Below are positions 7,958-15,619 of a stretch of 64,000 nt of DNA, piece by piece (positions within the stretch are counted from its first letter, which is position 1; every line of letters begins with the position of its first letter). A program made the translations under genes and the position numbers. The notes beneath the pieces were generated by a model. That model had not been told where the DNA came from, did not search any database, and worked only from the letters and a program-made list of their open reading frames with translations. Source of the DNA: JBBDNV01 sp040877415 (GTDB taxonomy: Bacteria; Planctomycetota; Planctomycetia; Pirellulales; PALSA-1355); contig JBBDNV010000150.1 of the NCBI GenBank assembly GCA_040877415.1, positions 4,080-68,079 of the forward strand, read 5' to 3'.

Positions 7958-8735
7958 TGATGTTGGCTCCTTGGGGTTGGTGGCTGGTAAGTGCCTGAAT
8001 GAACGCCGCCCATGAAAGCGGCAGCTCTTCCGTAATGCCGTAGCGGTTCTTGGCGACGCAGGAGGGGCCGCCCACACAGCGCAGGATGCGTTCGCCGCCG
8101 TCCTTGCCAATGGCGTGGGCGATGGTGCGCTTGCGGTTGAACCCGGAGTCTTCACTCTGGGTGCGGATCTTCCGGGTCGCGAAGAGCACGGCGTCGCACC
8201 ATTCACTCACTAGCGCCGCAGCATGTTTGTGCAAGCGCGGTGAGTAACGGTCGTAGGGCGATGACTCAGGATCTTCGAATCGCTCCACTTTCGAGTGCGC
8301 GATCAAGAGCACGACCATGCCGCGGGCGTTGCGCAGGGCGTTCAGATGGTTGATGATCTCGCGCCAATAGGTCAGTGCGTGCGTGTAACCCTTGGAGTAC
8401 CCGCCGTCGACTTTCTCGATTGACGTGACGCCGTGTTCAATGCACAGCCGGTCCCACACCAGGCGCTCCAGCCAGTCGAGGCTGTCGATCACGACGCTCT
8501 CATAGCCGTGCTCCTGGCCGTGAAGCTCCGTGAGCGCCGCGATCACGTCCTCGTAGGTGGTCGCCAACGGGAACTTGTCGCAATCGATTTCGTCGAGACC
8601 GTCCTCGGTTTGGACGAAGATCGCGTTGGGCGCCAGCGAGCCGAACGTGCTCTTGCCAATTCCTTCAACGCCGTAGAGAAGTATGCGGGGCGGCCTGGAC
8701 ATGCGGCCCCGTTGGACATATGACAATAACGTCAC
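7950..8735 (-). CDS. Sak4-type RecA-like ATPase (single-strand annealing)
   Basis: This 261-residue P-loop ATPase has Walker A LLYGVEGIGKSTFG near residues 19-32, Walker B SVVIDSLDWLERL near 80-92 and a sensor-like GMVVLLIAHSKVERF near 139-153. This layout is that of phage Sak4 proteins, which promote single-strand annealing with an SSB-like partner, here the overlapping DUF669 gene. The GTG start overlaps the stop of the preceding gene as GTGA. An internal ATG eleven codons in (MSRPPRILL) is an alternative that leaves the domain complete. Confidence 0.88.
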   Translation of the reverse strand: MTLLSYVQRGRMSRPPRILLYGVEGIGKSTFGSLAPNAIFVQTEDGLDEIDCDKFPLATTYEDVIAALTELHGQEHGYESVVIDSLDWLERLVWDRLCIEHGVTSIEKVDGGYSKGYTHALTYWREIINHLNALRNARGMVVLLIAHSKVERFEDPESSPYDRYSPRLHKHAAALVSEWCDAVLFATRKIRTQSEDSGFNRKRTIAHAIGKDGGERILRCVGGPSCVAKNRYGITEELPLSWAAFIQALTSHQPQGANING

Positions 8736-9037
8736 GCGGCGACCTCCTCGGGTTTGTGGGCGGTTACGGAATCGACACGCTCGACCTCGAACGCGTCAGG
8801 GCCGAACTCGCGGCCGATGAAACCAACGAATAAGCGGTTCAAGTCGCGGCCGACCGGAGTAGAGGCGTCGATCACGCACGTCCGCTTGGCGGCTTCCGCC
8901 GCGTGGCCGGCGTCGAGACGCACTTGCGCCTGGCCATGAAGGCTCTCGGTCGCCAGCAAGGCGAGTACTAGCGACGCCTCCACCTCCTCGAAGGGAACGC
9001 TGCGCGCGAACTTGTAGCGATAGATTTCGGCGCTCAT
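8732..9037 (-). CDS. hypothetical phage protein (101 aa)
   Basis: This 101-residue protein begins MSAEIYRYKFARSVPFEEVE and contains an alanine-rich helix SLVLALLATESLHGQAQVRL, then KRTCVIDASTPVGRDLN. The last half resembles the small proteins placed before Sak4-type genes in phages, but I cannot name the family. It is coupled to the ATPase gene by a GTGA overlap, so a shared recombination role is plausible. Confidence 0.6.
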   Translation of the reverse strand: MSAEIYRYKFARSVPFEEVEASLVLALLATESLHGQAQVRLDAGHAAEAAKRTCVIDASTPVGRDLNRLFVGFIGREFGPDAFEVERVDSVTAHKPEEVAA

Positions 9038-9113
9038 GGGTGGCTCCGAGAAGAAGGGCGGCGAGCGGTGGATACTATTGACCTACCGGCTCGCCGCCGG
9101 ATCTGTCGGAAAG

Positions 9114-9704
9114 CTACGCCAGGTAATCGCGCAGGCCGGCCTTCTCGAACCGCACCAGGATGCGGTCGCGGATCTCATAGACCGTGCCCTGCGAGATGAC
9201 TAGCTCGCGAGCCGCTGCAGCCTTCGAACTCCGCATCACGATCTCGCACACCTTGCGCATCGTGGGCGGCATCTGGTCGAGCACGCTGACCACGTCCTCA
9301 CCAAGTTCCCATATTTCTTCGTTCGACCGACGATACCTGCCTGTACGGCGCTGCTGCTGGGAATCAGGCAGCGTCGCCCCGAACTCCGTACAGTCACCAT
9401 CGGCATCCTTGATGGGCTGATTCAACGAGCCGCCTTCATGCTCGCCCGAGCGTTTGTCGGCCCGCTGGTGCGCCAAGATCGTCGCGTAGCGGTTCTCGCA
9501 GACCACGACGACGAAGGCCTCCCAATTGGCGGTGTCGGGATTGAAATGCTTGCGACGCTGGAGCAAATCAAGCGCGAAGTCTTGCAGTAAGTCCTCGCGG
9601 TCGGCTTCCCGGAATCCCGCCCGTCCAATCAGTTGGCGGACCTTGGTGCGAATGAAACGGGCAGTGAACTCATCAAAGCAGTCGAGATTGTGTTTGGTAA
9701 CCAT
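9114..9704 (-). CDS. sigma-70-family-like factor
   Basis: From the ATG with an AAGGAG eight bases upstream, this is a 196-residue protein with sigma-factor architecture. Region 2 is in READREDLLQDFALDLLQRRK and NWEAFVVVVCENRYATILAH. Region 4 is DQMPPTMRKVCEIVMRSSKA followed by a helix-turn-helix ARELVISQGTVYEIRDRILV. Between them is a charged linker. It stands at the head of the replication/recombination block, so it could direct element-specific transcription. A phage regulator reusing the sigma fold without core binding is the alternative. Confidence 0.7.
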   Translation of the reverse strand: MVTKHNLDCFDEFTARFIRTKVRQLIGRAGFREADREDLLQDFALDLLQRRKHFNPDTANWEAFVVVVCENRYATILAHQRADKRSGEHEGGSLNQPIKDADGDCTEFGATLPDSQQQRRTGRYRRSNEEIWELGEDVVSVLDQMPPTMRKVCEIVMRSSKAAAARELVISQGTVYEIRDRILVRFEKAGLRDYLA

Positions 9705-9882
9705 TCGAAGAACTCCTTGGACCGCCAAGGAGGGGCGAGTGGGTGGTCACCAAGCGCCGGCATAGAAACAGCACGAGCGGAAACGTGCGAGGATCGCCGA
9801 GTCTCGGCGACTCCCACAACGCCTCCGCTCATGCGGTCGGTTAGTTGTTTGGAATCGAACTGCAGAACAACGAGAGCAACCG

Positions 9883-10236
9883 TTAGGAATGCTCGCGGAA
9901 CTCAAGGCCGACCGGTAAACCGTCGTGGACCTTGATGACATCGATCACGCCCGTGCCGATGGCCGCGAGCTCACGCTGAAACGCGAGTTGCTCGCGCTTC
10001 AGCGGGTAGTCCGCTTTTGTCGGCATGTTGCGCAGCGGACCCGCCTCGGATAGGCGGACCGTGCGGACGATTTGGGGCGCTGGATCAAAGAGAGGGTCGC
10101 CCGCGCGGACGTGAAGACCGCGAACGGTTCCGTACCCTAAACGCCAAAAGCGATCAAGCCAACGGCGAAGGTTCGGAGAGGGCGACCCGGCCGGGGCATC
10201 GGTGCCAGGCGGCCGGTCATCAGGTGGGGACAACAT
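9883..10236 (-). CDS. hypothetical phage protein (117 aa)
   Basis: The protein starts MLSPPDDRPPGTDAPAGSPS with a Pro-rich disordered head, then has LRRWLDRFWRLGYGTVRGLH and KREQLAFQRELAAIGTGVID. I do not recognise a family. An AAGGAG six bases before the ATG strongly supports the start. The C-terminal 40 residues are helical and may be the folded part. It is the first gene of the replication operon downstream of the unknown gene pair. Confidence 0.6.
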   Translation of the reverse strand: MLSPPDDRPPGTDAPAGSPSPNLRRWLDRFWRLGYGTVRGLHVRAGDPLFDPAPQIVRTVRLSEAGPLRNMPTKADYPLKREQLAFQRELAAIGTGVIDVIKVHDGLPVGLEFREHS

Positions 10237-10344
10237 AGTTGCTCCTTCTGCTGAGGAAATGGGCCGTCGACATGACGACCGCGACAGAAGGAAGCATGGA
10301 CCGGAAATGCTGACATTCCCCGATATCCAAATGTCAGCAAGACG

Positions 10345-11355
10345 TCAGCCAGATTGCGAGGCGTTGCTGAAGTCGTGGCGGCGAATGTGTGGTTTGCCGT
10401 GGACCACATGGAACGAGAGTCGAAGTGGAGGAGTCGCTTTGGCAAGTTTGTTGTTGAGCCTGCCGAGGAATTGACTGATCCGGTCTCGCTGTGCCTTTGT
10501 ATTCCGAAAGGTCTCTCGCCAGACGGCGTCGCTGTCTATGCGCATCACTTGGTCGATCTGGACAAACTGCGACACAACGCCCTTTGCGATAAACAGTTCC
10601 TCTTTACGACTGAGCGAGCATGTGTGTTCAATCCCACGAAACACAACTTGATTTGGCGCGTGATATCCGTCCGGCAACGCAGTTGATGCGAGTGTCGCAA
10701 CGACGGACAGCCAGTCGACCTTCATGTTGTCGCCCGATAGCGCCACGATGGTAATCCCCTTCGACTCAAGTAGCTGTCGGTGCGAGTTTCGCACAACAAC
10801 CGTGAGCGGCGTAAGCACTACGATTCTTTTCGTGCCTTGCGGTCGCTCCAACGTGCGACAACGCCCTGAGAATTCTGACGGATCGACATTGCTCAATGAG
10901 AGATAGACATCGATCGCACCGAAACCGTCAACTATCCTTCGCCCCAGCGCAATGATTTCGCCCTCGGCATCAAGCTCCTCGCCTTCGATACCGTTCTCGT
11001 GGCGCAAGTGCTTTGCGAATGAATCAAGGTCGACACGATACTGCCGAACATCACCTTCTTCCAGTTGAATCGCAGGAAACCAATCGGCGTCCTCCAGGGG
11101 CACTGCACACCATCCACGGGCCGTCTTATGGACGGCCACGAATTCGCCCGAGGTCGGTCGCTGAGGATGAGGGATCTCGTCCGCGTGATCGGCCGTCTCA
11201 ACGAGGACGCGGGCGCTTAGGATTTTGCGCAGTTCGGGTTTTGGATACGGCTCGACTTCGCGAAATCGCAGTATTGGACTGCTTGTTTCGTGGAGGCGAT
11301 GCAGTAGCAAACCCATCAACCTCCCTGGGCGTCTCGTCTTCGATCTCGTCTTCAT
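10345..11355 (-). CDS. unknown protein B of a two-gene pair (336 aa)
   Basis: I do not recognise this protein. The coding-like part begins near SSPILRFREVEPYPKPELRK. The middle has AEGEIIALGRRIVDGFGAID and KRIVVLTPLTVVVRNSHRQL, which looks like an alpha/beta core. The end, from about residue 240, has RKEELFIAKGVVSQFVQIDQ and TKAQRDRISQFLGRLNNKLA, resembling a winged-helix region. It overlaps the upstream gene by up to 158 bases if the first ATG is used; the ATG at 11316 shortens this to 119. The gene lies between the recombinase module and phage replication genes, where cargo is common. Function unknown; a defence or regulatory pair with its neighbour is possible. Confidence 0.6.
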   Translation of the reverse strand: MKTRSKTRRPGRLMGLLLHRLHETSSPILRFREVEPYPKPELRKILSARVLVETADHADEIPHPQRPTSGEFVAVHKTARGWCAVPLEDADWFPAIQLEEGDVRQYRVDLDSFAKHLRHENGIEGEELDAEGEIIALGRRIVDGFGAIDVYLSLSNVDPSEFSGRCRTLERPQGTKRIVVLTPLTVVVRNSHRQLLESKGITIVALSGDNMKVDWLSVVATLASTALPDGYHAPNQVVFRGIEHTCSLSRKEELFIAKGVVSQFVQIDQVMRIDSDAVWRETFRNTKAQRDRISQFLGRLNNKLAKATPPLRLSFHVVHGKPHIRRHDFSNASQSG

Positions 11356-12493
11356 GACTAATCAGCAATTCCCAGTTCGTGAGAAGGCGGAAAATATCAT
11401 CGGCATGTGTAGCGCGATTGAACTTAATCTTGTTCTGGCCGCTTAGTTGAATGCGCTTTCCGCGTTTGTCGTCTGGCCAGCTGACCTTGATCACCGCCGA
11501 CTGAATCATGTCGGCCCGGAGTTTTCGCCTCAAGCCATTTGATTCCAAGGTTCGAAATACATCCTTCGAACTGATGCAGAACGTTGGACCACCTTCTTGT
11601 GGGAGTTTGAACCGAAGCTGAACCAGCGCCGCACTATGATCGTCCGGTACATCCAGGTGGAAAGACGCGTTGGCAAGCTCACCCAGATTCAGGCATTCAG
11701 CTGCGCCATCGGCGTCAAAGAAATCAGCGTCGGAAAAGAAGCACTTGGCGAAGCATTTGCGCACAGTCTCCTCTTCAGCTTCATGCCCAGATTCGATCTC
11801 GACTTGGCCAGTTGAAGCGTTGTAGCTGATGAAATCCTGCTGCGCCGGTCGAAAAACCGTTGGTCCAACTCTGGGGCGATTCTTACTTCCCTTGAAGATG
11901 AGCGTCGATTTGACTCGCTTCTCGTGATACACGATGAAGTTCGTGTAATCGCCGTCTTGATAGCTTCGGACCAGTACGCGTTCGCTGCTTTTGTGGTCCT
12001 GAAACTCCTTGGCCAATTCGGCCTGAAACGACTTTTCTCGCACCTTCAATTTCTGAATCGGCTTCTTCGAACGCCCCCGATAGATACTGAATCGCTCAGC
12101 ATGAAAGAGTGCGTGTCGGTCGTATGCCAGATTGAACGCATCCTCTCTTTCGGTGCGAACCTTGAGCGCCAGGCACTCGACCGGCAACTCGTCGTCGGGG
12201 TCGGGGTTGTACGGCCTGAAGTCGTGGCAAGCCGCCTTGAGATCTTCATGGCCGTGCGGGGACGAGATGTCATAGCAACGAAAGAGTCCATCCATGAGCT
12301 CATCTTTCGCATCCGAGTGTGAGTTGTCATCCGACAACCACTTCTTGAAGCCGGGGATTTCGATTGTCGAGATCGCCAGATTCAGTCGCCGCCCCCAGAG
12401 TCGACAATAGCCCTTTAGCAGTTCCTCATGACCCTGAAACTTGTCGAGGAATCGGTCGCCGTTGAATACCCTATGCTTGCCCACGATCCGCAT
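11198..12493 (-). CDS. unknown protein A of a two-gene pair (431 aa)
   Basis: From the ATG at 12493 (MRIVGKHRVFNGDRFLDKFQ), preceded by GGAGG at a short three-base spacing, this encodes 431 residues without a family I recognise. Notable stretches are KFQGHEELLKGYCRLWGRRL, FNLAYDRHALFHAERFSIYR, FIVYHEKRVKSTLIFKGSKN and a late SWPDDKRGKRIQLSGQNKIK. There is no clear P-loop, HNH, PD-(D/E)xK or membrane segment. The last 50 residues are Arg/Ser-rich and overlap gene B, so the true end of the folded domain is probably near EDEIEDE. Codon use is less GC-biased than the chromosomal genes. Confidence 0.6.
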   Translation of the reverse strand: MRIVGKHRVFNGDRFLDKFQGHEELLKGYCRLWGRRLNLAISTIEIPGFKKWLSDDNSHSDAKDELMDGLFRCYDISSPHGHEDLKAACHDFRPYNPDPDDELPVECLALKVRTEREDAFNLAYDRHALFHAERFSIYRGRSKKPIQKLKVREKSFQAELAKEFQDHKSSERVLVRSYQDGDYTNFIVYHEKRVKSTLIFKGSKNRPRVGPTVFRPAQQDFISYNASTGQVEIESGHEAEEETVRKCFAKCFFSDADFFDADGAAECLNLGELANASFHLDVPDDHSAALVQLRFKLPQEGGPTFCISSKDVFRTLESNGLRRKLRADMIQSAVIKVSWPDDKRGKRIQLSGQNKIKFNRATHADDIFRLLTNWELLISHEDEIEDETPREVDGFATASPPRNKQSNTAISRSRAVSKTRTAQNPKRPRPR

Positions 12494-12786
12494 GTGCCTC
12501 CATGTGTGATGGTTGGCAATCCTTTGATTACCCAAACATGCGCATCCTATTCTTCTGGGGGAGTTGCCACAAGGGGTTGGGTGTGACCAGCGCTGATGCA
12601 CCCACCCCTAGATAAAATGGTGGATGAATAGTCGAAATGGGATATCTAGGAAATGGCCTCCCACATCCGCCGTTGCTTACGCCAATCAGGCACAGCCGCG
12701 ATGGGGCGCAACTCCCGCTCCTGAATCGGGTCCTTGCCACGCTCGACGCGTGGCAGAAACAGGAGGGCCTCCTGGATGTCAGGGGC
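12494..12786. other. non-coding spacer upstream of the unknown pair
   Basis: About 290 bases between the small HTH gene downstream of the recombinase and the unknown pair. No gene is visible. It should contain the promoter for the unknown pair, but I see no box pair convincing enough to mark. Spacers beside serine recombinase genes are also where attachment sites can lie. Confidence 0.4.
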
Positions 12787-13044
12787 CTAGTGCAGGAGGT
12801 TCATCAATTGGGTGACCCGTGCCCGCGTGACGTGGCCGAGGCGGGCGACGTCGGCTTGGTCGGCCACCGCGCCAACTCGGATCAGGCCCTCGAACCGGAT
12901 CGCCAGCGCCATAAGCCGCGATATCCGTGGCACGCGGCCAGGGTCGACCGGCGCGGCCGGCGACTCGCCAGCCTCGAGGTGTTTTCGGCCGTTCCGGCCA
13001 CAGCGGAAGTGGACCTTCATCTGAAATTTGATGCCTTTGGTCAT
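12787..13044 (-). CDS. small HTH-like protein downstream of the recombinase (85 aa)
   Basis: This 85-residue protein begins MTKGIKFQMKVHFRCGRNGR. It ends with a probable helix-turn-helix, VADQADVARLGHVTRARVTQ, followed by LMNLLH, plus the helix RVPRISRLMALAIRFEGLIR. The ATG overlaps the recombinase stop as ATGA, so it is translated with it. I recall such a short ORF following DUF2924-linked recombinases, and it plausibly acts as a DNA-binding accessory, for example a directionality or regulatory factor. The HTH is seen; the role is inferred. Confidence 0.65.
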   Translation of the reverse strand: MTKGIKFQMKVHFRCGRNGRKHLEAGESPAAPVDPGRVPRISRLMALAIRFEGLIRVGAVADQADVARLGHVTRARVTQLMNLLH

Positions 13045-14618
13045 GCCGCATCTCCTGCGAATTCGTGGCTGGCCAGCCCCTTGATGCCGCTGGGATGAAA
13101 GGTGATCGAAATGGTGCCGTCGCGTCCGTCGTAGTCGATGCGCTCAATGAGCAGTTGCAGCAGGCGGCCTTGCTCGCGCGGACTGAGCGCATCCCAAACC
13201 GGCTCGAATTCGGCCAACGCCCGAGCGACGTCGGTCTCGTCGATCATGTCGCGTCGCAGGCGTCCCGTCTCGTCCCGCACCTCGGTCATCCGTCGTTCGG
13301 CGGCGACGATCCGCTCTTGCAGATCCGCCAGCCGGCTCGCCGCCAGCCCCGCGCTTCGTCCATCGGTCTGTTCCGTTGCGATCTGCTGTAGCTCGCGATT
13401 GCAACCGGCCAGGCCACGTCCAAGGCGCCGCTCCTCGGTAGCCAGTTCATCAGCGCGCCGGGTTGCTTGCCCGCGGGCCTGGCGGACCGTCTCGGCGACA
13501 AGCTGTGGGTCGCGGCCGATGCACTTGATCTGATCGACGACGAACCGTTCGATTTCGCCAGCTGGGATCGATTTCGAAGGGCAGGTATGCCAGCCCCGCT
13601 TTTGGGCAGCCATGCAAACGTAATAACGGTAGCGCTTCGTTCGGTCTCGCGTTGCGTGCGTCGGTGACATTGCACATCCGCACGGCACGCAATAGAGCAA
13701 TCCCTTCAAAATCGCGCCGAACTTGTTACGCACCATCGTCCCTCCGGTGCGGCCGTTATGTTCGAGCTTAGCCTGCACTCGCCGCCATAGATCGTCCGAA
13801 ACTATGGCCGCATGCTCGCCCTCGTGAATTTCGTCCTTGTATTTGACCTTCCCGATGTAGACGACGTTTGTGAGCAGATGCCAGAGGCTGTTCTTGTCGA
13901 ATGCCCTACCACCGCGTTCGATCCCCTTGCGCGTTGTCCAGCGCTTGTTCCGCCAGCCATGGCGCTCAAGCTGCTCGACCACCGACACGAGGCCATCGCC
14001 GTCGACGTACATCTCGAAGATTTGCCGAACCAGCTCGGCCTCGGCCGGATCGACCACGAGCTTCGTGTCGAGCACGTTGTAGCCCAGCAGGGGCATGCCA
14101 CCGGTCCATTTTCCTTTGCGGCGGGTGGCGGCGATCTTGTCCCGCGTCCGCTCCGAGATCATCTCCCGCTCGAACTGCGCAAACGACAGCAAGACGTTCA
14201 GGACCAGCCGGCCCATTGACGTGGCCGTGTTGAACTGCTGGGTTACGGAGACGAACGAGACGTGGTGGTTGTCGAAAGTCTCCATCATCCGGGCGAAGTC
14301 CAGCAAGCTGCGGCTGAGACGGTCGACCTTGTAGACCACCACGCATTCCACGCGGCCGGCCTCGATGTCGGCCATGAGCCGCCGCAGAGCCGGCCGGTCC
14401 ATGTTGCCGCCGGTGAACCCGCCATCGTCATAGTGGTCGGACGCACACTCCCAGCCTTCGTGGGCTTGGCTTTTGATGTACGCCTCGCCCGATTCCCGCT
14501 GGGCGTCTAGCGAGTTGAATTCCTGCTCCAGCCCGTCCTCGGTGCTTTTCCGGGTGTAGATGGCGCAACGCATGTGTGGGGCGGCGCTGGCCTTCGCCTG
14601 GGTTTGGGCCTTGGTCAT
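13041..14618 (-). CDS. large serine recombinase (integrase)
   Basis: This 525-residue recombinase has an N-terminal resolvase domain with the nucleophile Ser25 in RCAIYTRKSTEDGLEQE, followed by QRESGEAYI, YDDGGFTGGNMDRPALRRLM, and VYKVDRLSRSLLDF with the conserved DRLSR. A recombinase domain covers about 180-290. A zinc ribbon follows (CVPCGCAMSPTH, then YYVCMAAQKRGWHTC) at about 330-370. A coiled coil of about 60 residues (about 410-470) precedes a C-terminal RIDYDGRDGTISITF segment. It should integrate and excise the element between attP and attB. The start is the ATG that overlaps the DUF2924 stop (ATGA). All domains are present, so it is probably active. Confidence 0.95.
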   Translation of the reverse strand: MTKAQTQAKASAAPHMRCAIYTRKSTEDGLEQEFNSLDAQRESGEAYIKSQAHEGWECASDHYDDGGFTGGNMDRPALRRLMADIEAGRVECVVVYKVDRLSRSLLDFARMMETFDNHHVSFVSVTQQFNTATSMGRLVLNVLLSFAQFEREMISERTRDKIAATRRKGKWTGGMPLLGYNVLDTKLVVDPAEAELVRQIFEMYVDGDGLVSVVEQLERHGWRNKRWTTRKGIERGGRAFDKNSLWHLLTNVVYIGKVKYKDEIHEGEHAAIVSDDLWRRVQAKLEHNGRTGGTMVRNKFGAILKGLLYCVPCGCAMSPTHATRDRTKRYRYYVCMAAQKRGWHTCPSKSIPAGEIERFVVDQIKCIGRDPQLVAETVRQARGQATRRADELATEERRLGRGLAGCNRELQQIATEQTDGRSAGLAASRLADLQERIVAAERRMTEVRDETGRLRRDMIDETDVARALAEFEPVWDALSPREQGRLLQLLIERIDYDGRDGTISITFHPSGIKGLASHEFAGDAA

Positions 14619-15115
14619 TGTTCGCCCCCTTTCTTCGCCAGGCGAAAGAACAGGTAGCCGTTGCAATGCGAGCCCGTGATCTTCTTGGCCACCGCGCTGA
14701 GCGACTTGTAGATTTCGCCCTCGTACTCGAAGCCGGCAGGCGATACCTTGACCTCGAGTGTCGCCTTCTTATAGACGCGGGTGATCACGCTGCCGGGAAG
14801 CGGAAGCCGCCGATCGCCCTTCGTGGGCAAGCGGTGGGTGCGTGTCCGAGGCCCGGCGTCCGGTGTGGCGGCGGTCGACTTGGCGGCCTTGCGCCGAAGG
14901 TCGGCGTCGTTGGCCAAATCAGAGGCCCGCTGGCGGGCGCGTTCCGACAGGTCCCCTTCAGCCAGTACCTGCATGCGGTAGATGATCCGTTTGATCAGCC
15001 ATTCCTTGTGGTGGGTGTTCGTCGTTTCGCCGAACACTTCGGCGTAGCGCGAACGCAGGTCGCCTGGCGACATGCGCCGCAGCGCGGCCAGTTCTTTTCC
15101 GACGTTCAGGTTCAT
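14615..15115 (-). CDS. DUF2924 protein, recombinase partner
   Basis: This 166-residue protein is of the DUF2924 family. Its N-terminal helical part MNLNVGKELAALRRMSPGDL, RSRYAEVFGETTNTHHKEWL and IKRIIYRMQVLAEGDLSERA is typical, as is the C-terminal VYKKATLEVKVSPAGFEYEG, IYKSLSAVAKKITGSHCNGY. DUF2924 genes commonly sit directly before large serine recombinases and are thought to help their DNA binding or regulation. The ATGA overlap with the recombinase shows coupling. Function is inferred from that constant association. Confidence 0.88.
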   Translation of the reverse strand: MNLNVGKELAALRRMSPGDLRSRYAEVFGETTNTHHKEWLIKRIIYRMQVLAEGDLSERARQRASDLANDADLRRKAAKSTAATPDAGPRTRTHRLPTKGDRRLPLPGSVITRVYKKATLEVKVSPAGFEYEGEIYKSLSAVAKKITGSHCNGYLFFRLAKKGGEQ

Positions 15116-15147
15116 ACGCTGCTCTTTGGTTTGAGGTCTCGAAACCG

Positions 15148-15348
15148 TTAACCCGTGTGGACACTGAGCACGGTTTCGTCGGGAACCTCAAGGCCAGCGG
15201 CGGGCAATTCGGCCGGGTTTTTCAGGGTTTTTTCGGGCGGTAGGGCGGCACGCTGACGAAGTCGTAGCACGCCGGACGCCAGGATGGCCGCCGCCTCGCG
15301 GAGGCGTTCGTCGGGCGACAGGCGCGCGGTATCGGCGCAGTTGGGCAT
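15148..15348 (-). CDS. small conserved protein of the recombinase module (66 aa)
   Basis: This 66-residue protein begins MPNCADTARLSPDERLREAA and includes AILASGVLRLRQRAALPPEK, then a Pro-rich end. It lies 32 bases upstream of the DUF2924 gene on the same strand and looks like the first gene of that operon. I recall similar short proteins with an LSPDERLRE helix at recombinase loci. No biochemical function is known to me. Confidence 0.55.
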   Translation of the reverse strand: MPNCADTARLSPDERLREAAAILASGVLRLRQRAALPPEKTLKNPAELPAAGLEVPDETVLSVHTG

Positions 15349-15619
15349 TGGGATTCACTCGGAGAAAACGTCGCCCACGGGGCCGCGGGCACGGGCGACG
15401 TTTGCGGGGCGAAAACGTGCGGCCCTATGCTGTTAACCTACCGGACGCGGGTTCGAGTTGTCGAAGAAATTCAGCTGAACTACGCACAGCAGTTCCCACA
15501 TCGCCTTGATTGCCAGAAAGTTCGGACCCTGCCACAATACCGGTCTGTCCTTGTCTTTTTCCATTTGTTTGCGCGCCTCTATATGCTTGCGCGTCTAGGA
15601 CTTCTGACTGGAGCAATAC

